DNA from: an uncultured Lachnospiraceae bacterium
GTDB lineage: Bacteria > Bacillota > Clostridia > Lachnospirales > Lachnospiraceae
NCBI GenBank assembly: GCA_902793995.1
Contig: CADBFP010000015.1
Coordinates: 1 to 41,074, forward strand
Reading direction: 5' to 3'
DNA: 41,074 nt
This document shows positions 40,248 to 41,074 of this stretch, piece after piece. Each line of letters starts with the position of its first letter. Position 1 is the first letter of the stretch. The notes under the pieces are model-generated. The model was not told the origin of the DNA and did not search any database. It saw only the letters and a program-made list of their open reading frames with translations. The position numbers were made by a program, and so were the translations under genes.

Positions 40248-41074
40248 ATGAATCGATTTTGTGAACGGAAATTTGCATCCATGTTTATATCCGGAACCTT
40301 CACGAAGGCGGTTATGTATATCATGCTCCTTTGTGACAGTATTATCGCCGGATATTTCATAGGCGAATCCGGCGTGGCCGCCATCAATGCCATCACGCCC
40401 ATTACCGGCGTTATAACCTTCTTCGGGGATTTGGTTTCCACCGGTGTAGGCATTGTCTTTACCCGGGAAGTAGGTGCCATGCGGAAGAAAAGAGCAGACG
40501 AAATTTACAGCCAGGGTTTGATTATCAGCCTCTCCCTGGGTCTTATCTCGGCCCTGATACTATTCCTGATCCGGGGCCTGTATTTCAGCGCCGGGGGCGT
40601 CACGGGGGAAATCCTGAAATATGCCCTGGAGTATTACAGTCTGGTGCCGCTGAATGCTTTCCTTACCATCGTCATTTTCTATCTGGAGCAAATGGTTTAC
40701 AGCGACGGAGATGAGCTGTGCAATAACATATGCTACGGCTTCCAGATAGGCGGCAACATAATCCTTTCTGTAATCCTGACAAGGTTCCTGGGAATGAAGG
40801 GTATCATTCTCGGCTCCGTCATCGGCAACGGGCTGGGAATCCTGGTTTGCTGCTGGCATTATTTCCGAAAGGGCAATTCCCTGCATTTTGTATGGCATCT
40901 GTCCTTCAAGGATTTTCTGTACACCTCCCGCTACAGCATTGTGGATTCCTCGGTTTATCTTTGCTGGGCTTTAATGGACTTCGCTATGATCGGCTTTGTT
41001 TCAGGCCGCTACGGGGAGCCTGGGCTCATTACCCTGGCGGTGGTGGTCAGTCTGATTGAATTCGGCGTGGTGAT
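40248..41074 (+). CDS. MATE family transporter, partial at the window end
   Basis: The frame is open from the ATG at 40248 to the last base (275 codons, no stop). It shows several membrane helices and MATE-like segments such as SIIAGYFIGESGVAAINAITPI, TGVGIVFTREVGAMRKKRADE and GFQIGGNIILSVILTRFLGMKGIILGSVIG. GAGAAGGTG lies about 9 nt upstream. It is distinct from the MATE gene at 18683-20077, with little sequence similarity, and likely belongs to a different MATE subgroup. It would export small molecules; the substrate is unknown. Confidence 0.85.
   Translation, partial: MNRFCERKFASMFISGTFTKAVMYIMLLCDSIIAGYFIGESGVAAINAITPITGVITFFGDLVSTGVGIVFTREVGAMRKKRADEIYSQGLIISLSLGLISALILFLIRGLYFSAGGVTGEILKYALEYYSLVPLNAFLTIVIFYLEQMVYSDGDELCNNICYGFQIGGNIILSVILTRFLGMKGIILGSVIGNGLGILVCCWHYFRKGNSLHFVWHLSFKDFLYTSRYSIVDSSVYLCWALMDFAMIGFVSGRYGEPGLITLAVVVSLIEFGVV

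Overview
The window looks like chromosomal DNA of a Gram-positive anaerobe of the Clostridia, probably Lachnospiraceae. Reasons are the LPXTG-type giant adhesin with Cna-B, VaFE and DUF11-like repeats, a DUF5688 gene, strong GGAGG-type ribosome binding sites, consensus TTGACA/TATAAT promoters, and an infC-rpmI-rplT operon with a terminator-bearing leader. The assignment rests on gene content only.

Layout. 1-510: a tRNA cluster (Asp, Tyr, Val, Thr). 515-15578 (minus strand): a giant sortase-anchored adhesin gene and a coupled DUF5688 gene. The adhesin gene is split into two exons (15578-14675 and 11486-1411) by a 3.2-kb group II intron. The intron has a clear 34-nt domain V, a domain VI ending in AT, a perfect 10-bp domain IV stem and an EBS1 loop that matches the end of exon 1. 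It has no reverse transcriptase. Its domain IV instead holds a vapBC-like toxin-antitoxin pair with its own promoter, a small conserved-looking protein and a repeat-rich membrane protein. Removing the intron at the site set by EBS1/IBS1 restores one frame of 3,659 codons.

15981-34295: housekeeping genes in short operons: rpmF, a GH18 hydrolase, a MATE exporter, phosphoglucomutase, a TPR/DUF4037 pair (minus), ftsK/spoIIIE, murF-priA, a membrane-tethered PstS-like protein, def, a short prepilin peptidase (minus), and infC-rpmI-rplT. infC starts at AUC behind an attenuator-like leader.

34482-41074: tRNA-Pro and tRNA-Arg, then a 17-bp duplication of the tRNA-Arg 3' end, then an accessory segment that looks more AT-rich. 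It holds a DUF234-type ATPase, a GmrSD-like DUF262/HNH protein, a zinc-ribbon protein with an embedded PD-(D/E)XK-like nuclease, and a DUF2779 remnant. A partial MATE gene runs off the end. The three accessory proteins resemble a defence cassette.

Dispersed short repeats (TTCGACAAGCTCAGG-type, GGGCGGCC-type palindromes, GGGGACTAG-type) lie in several intergenic gaps, and one family has become part of a coding sequence.
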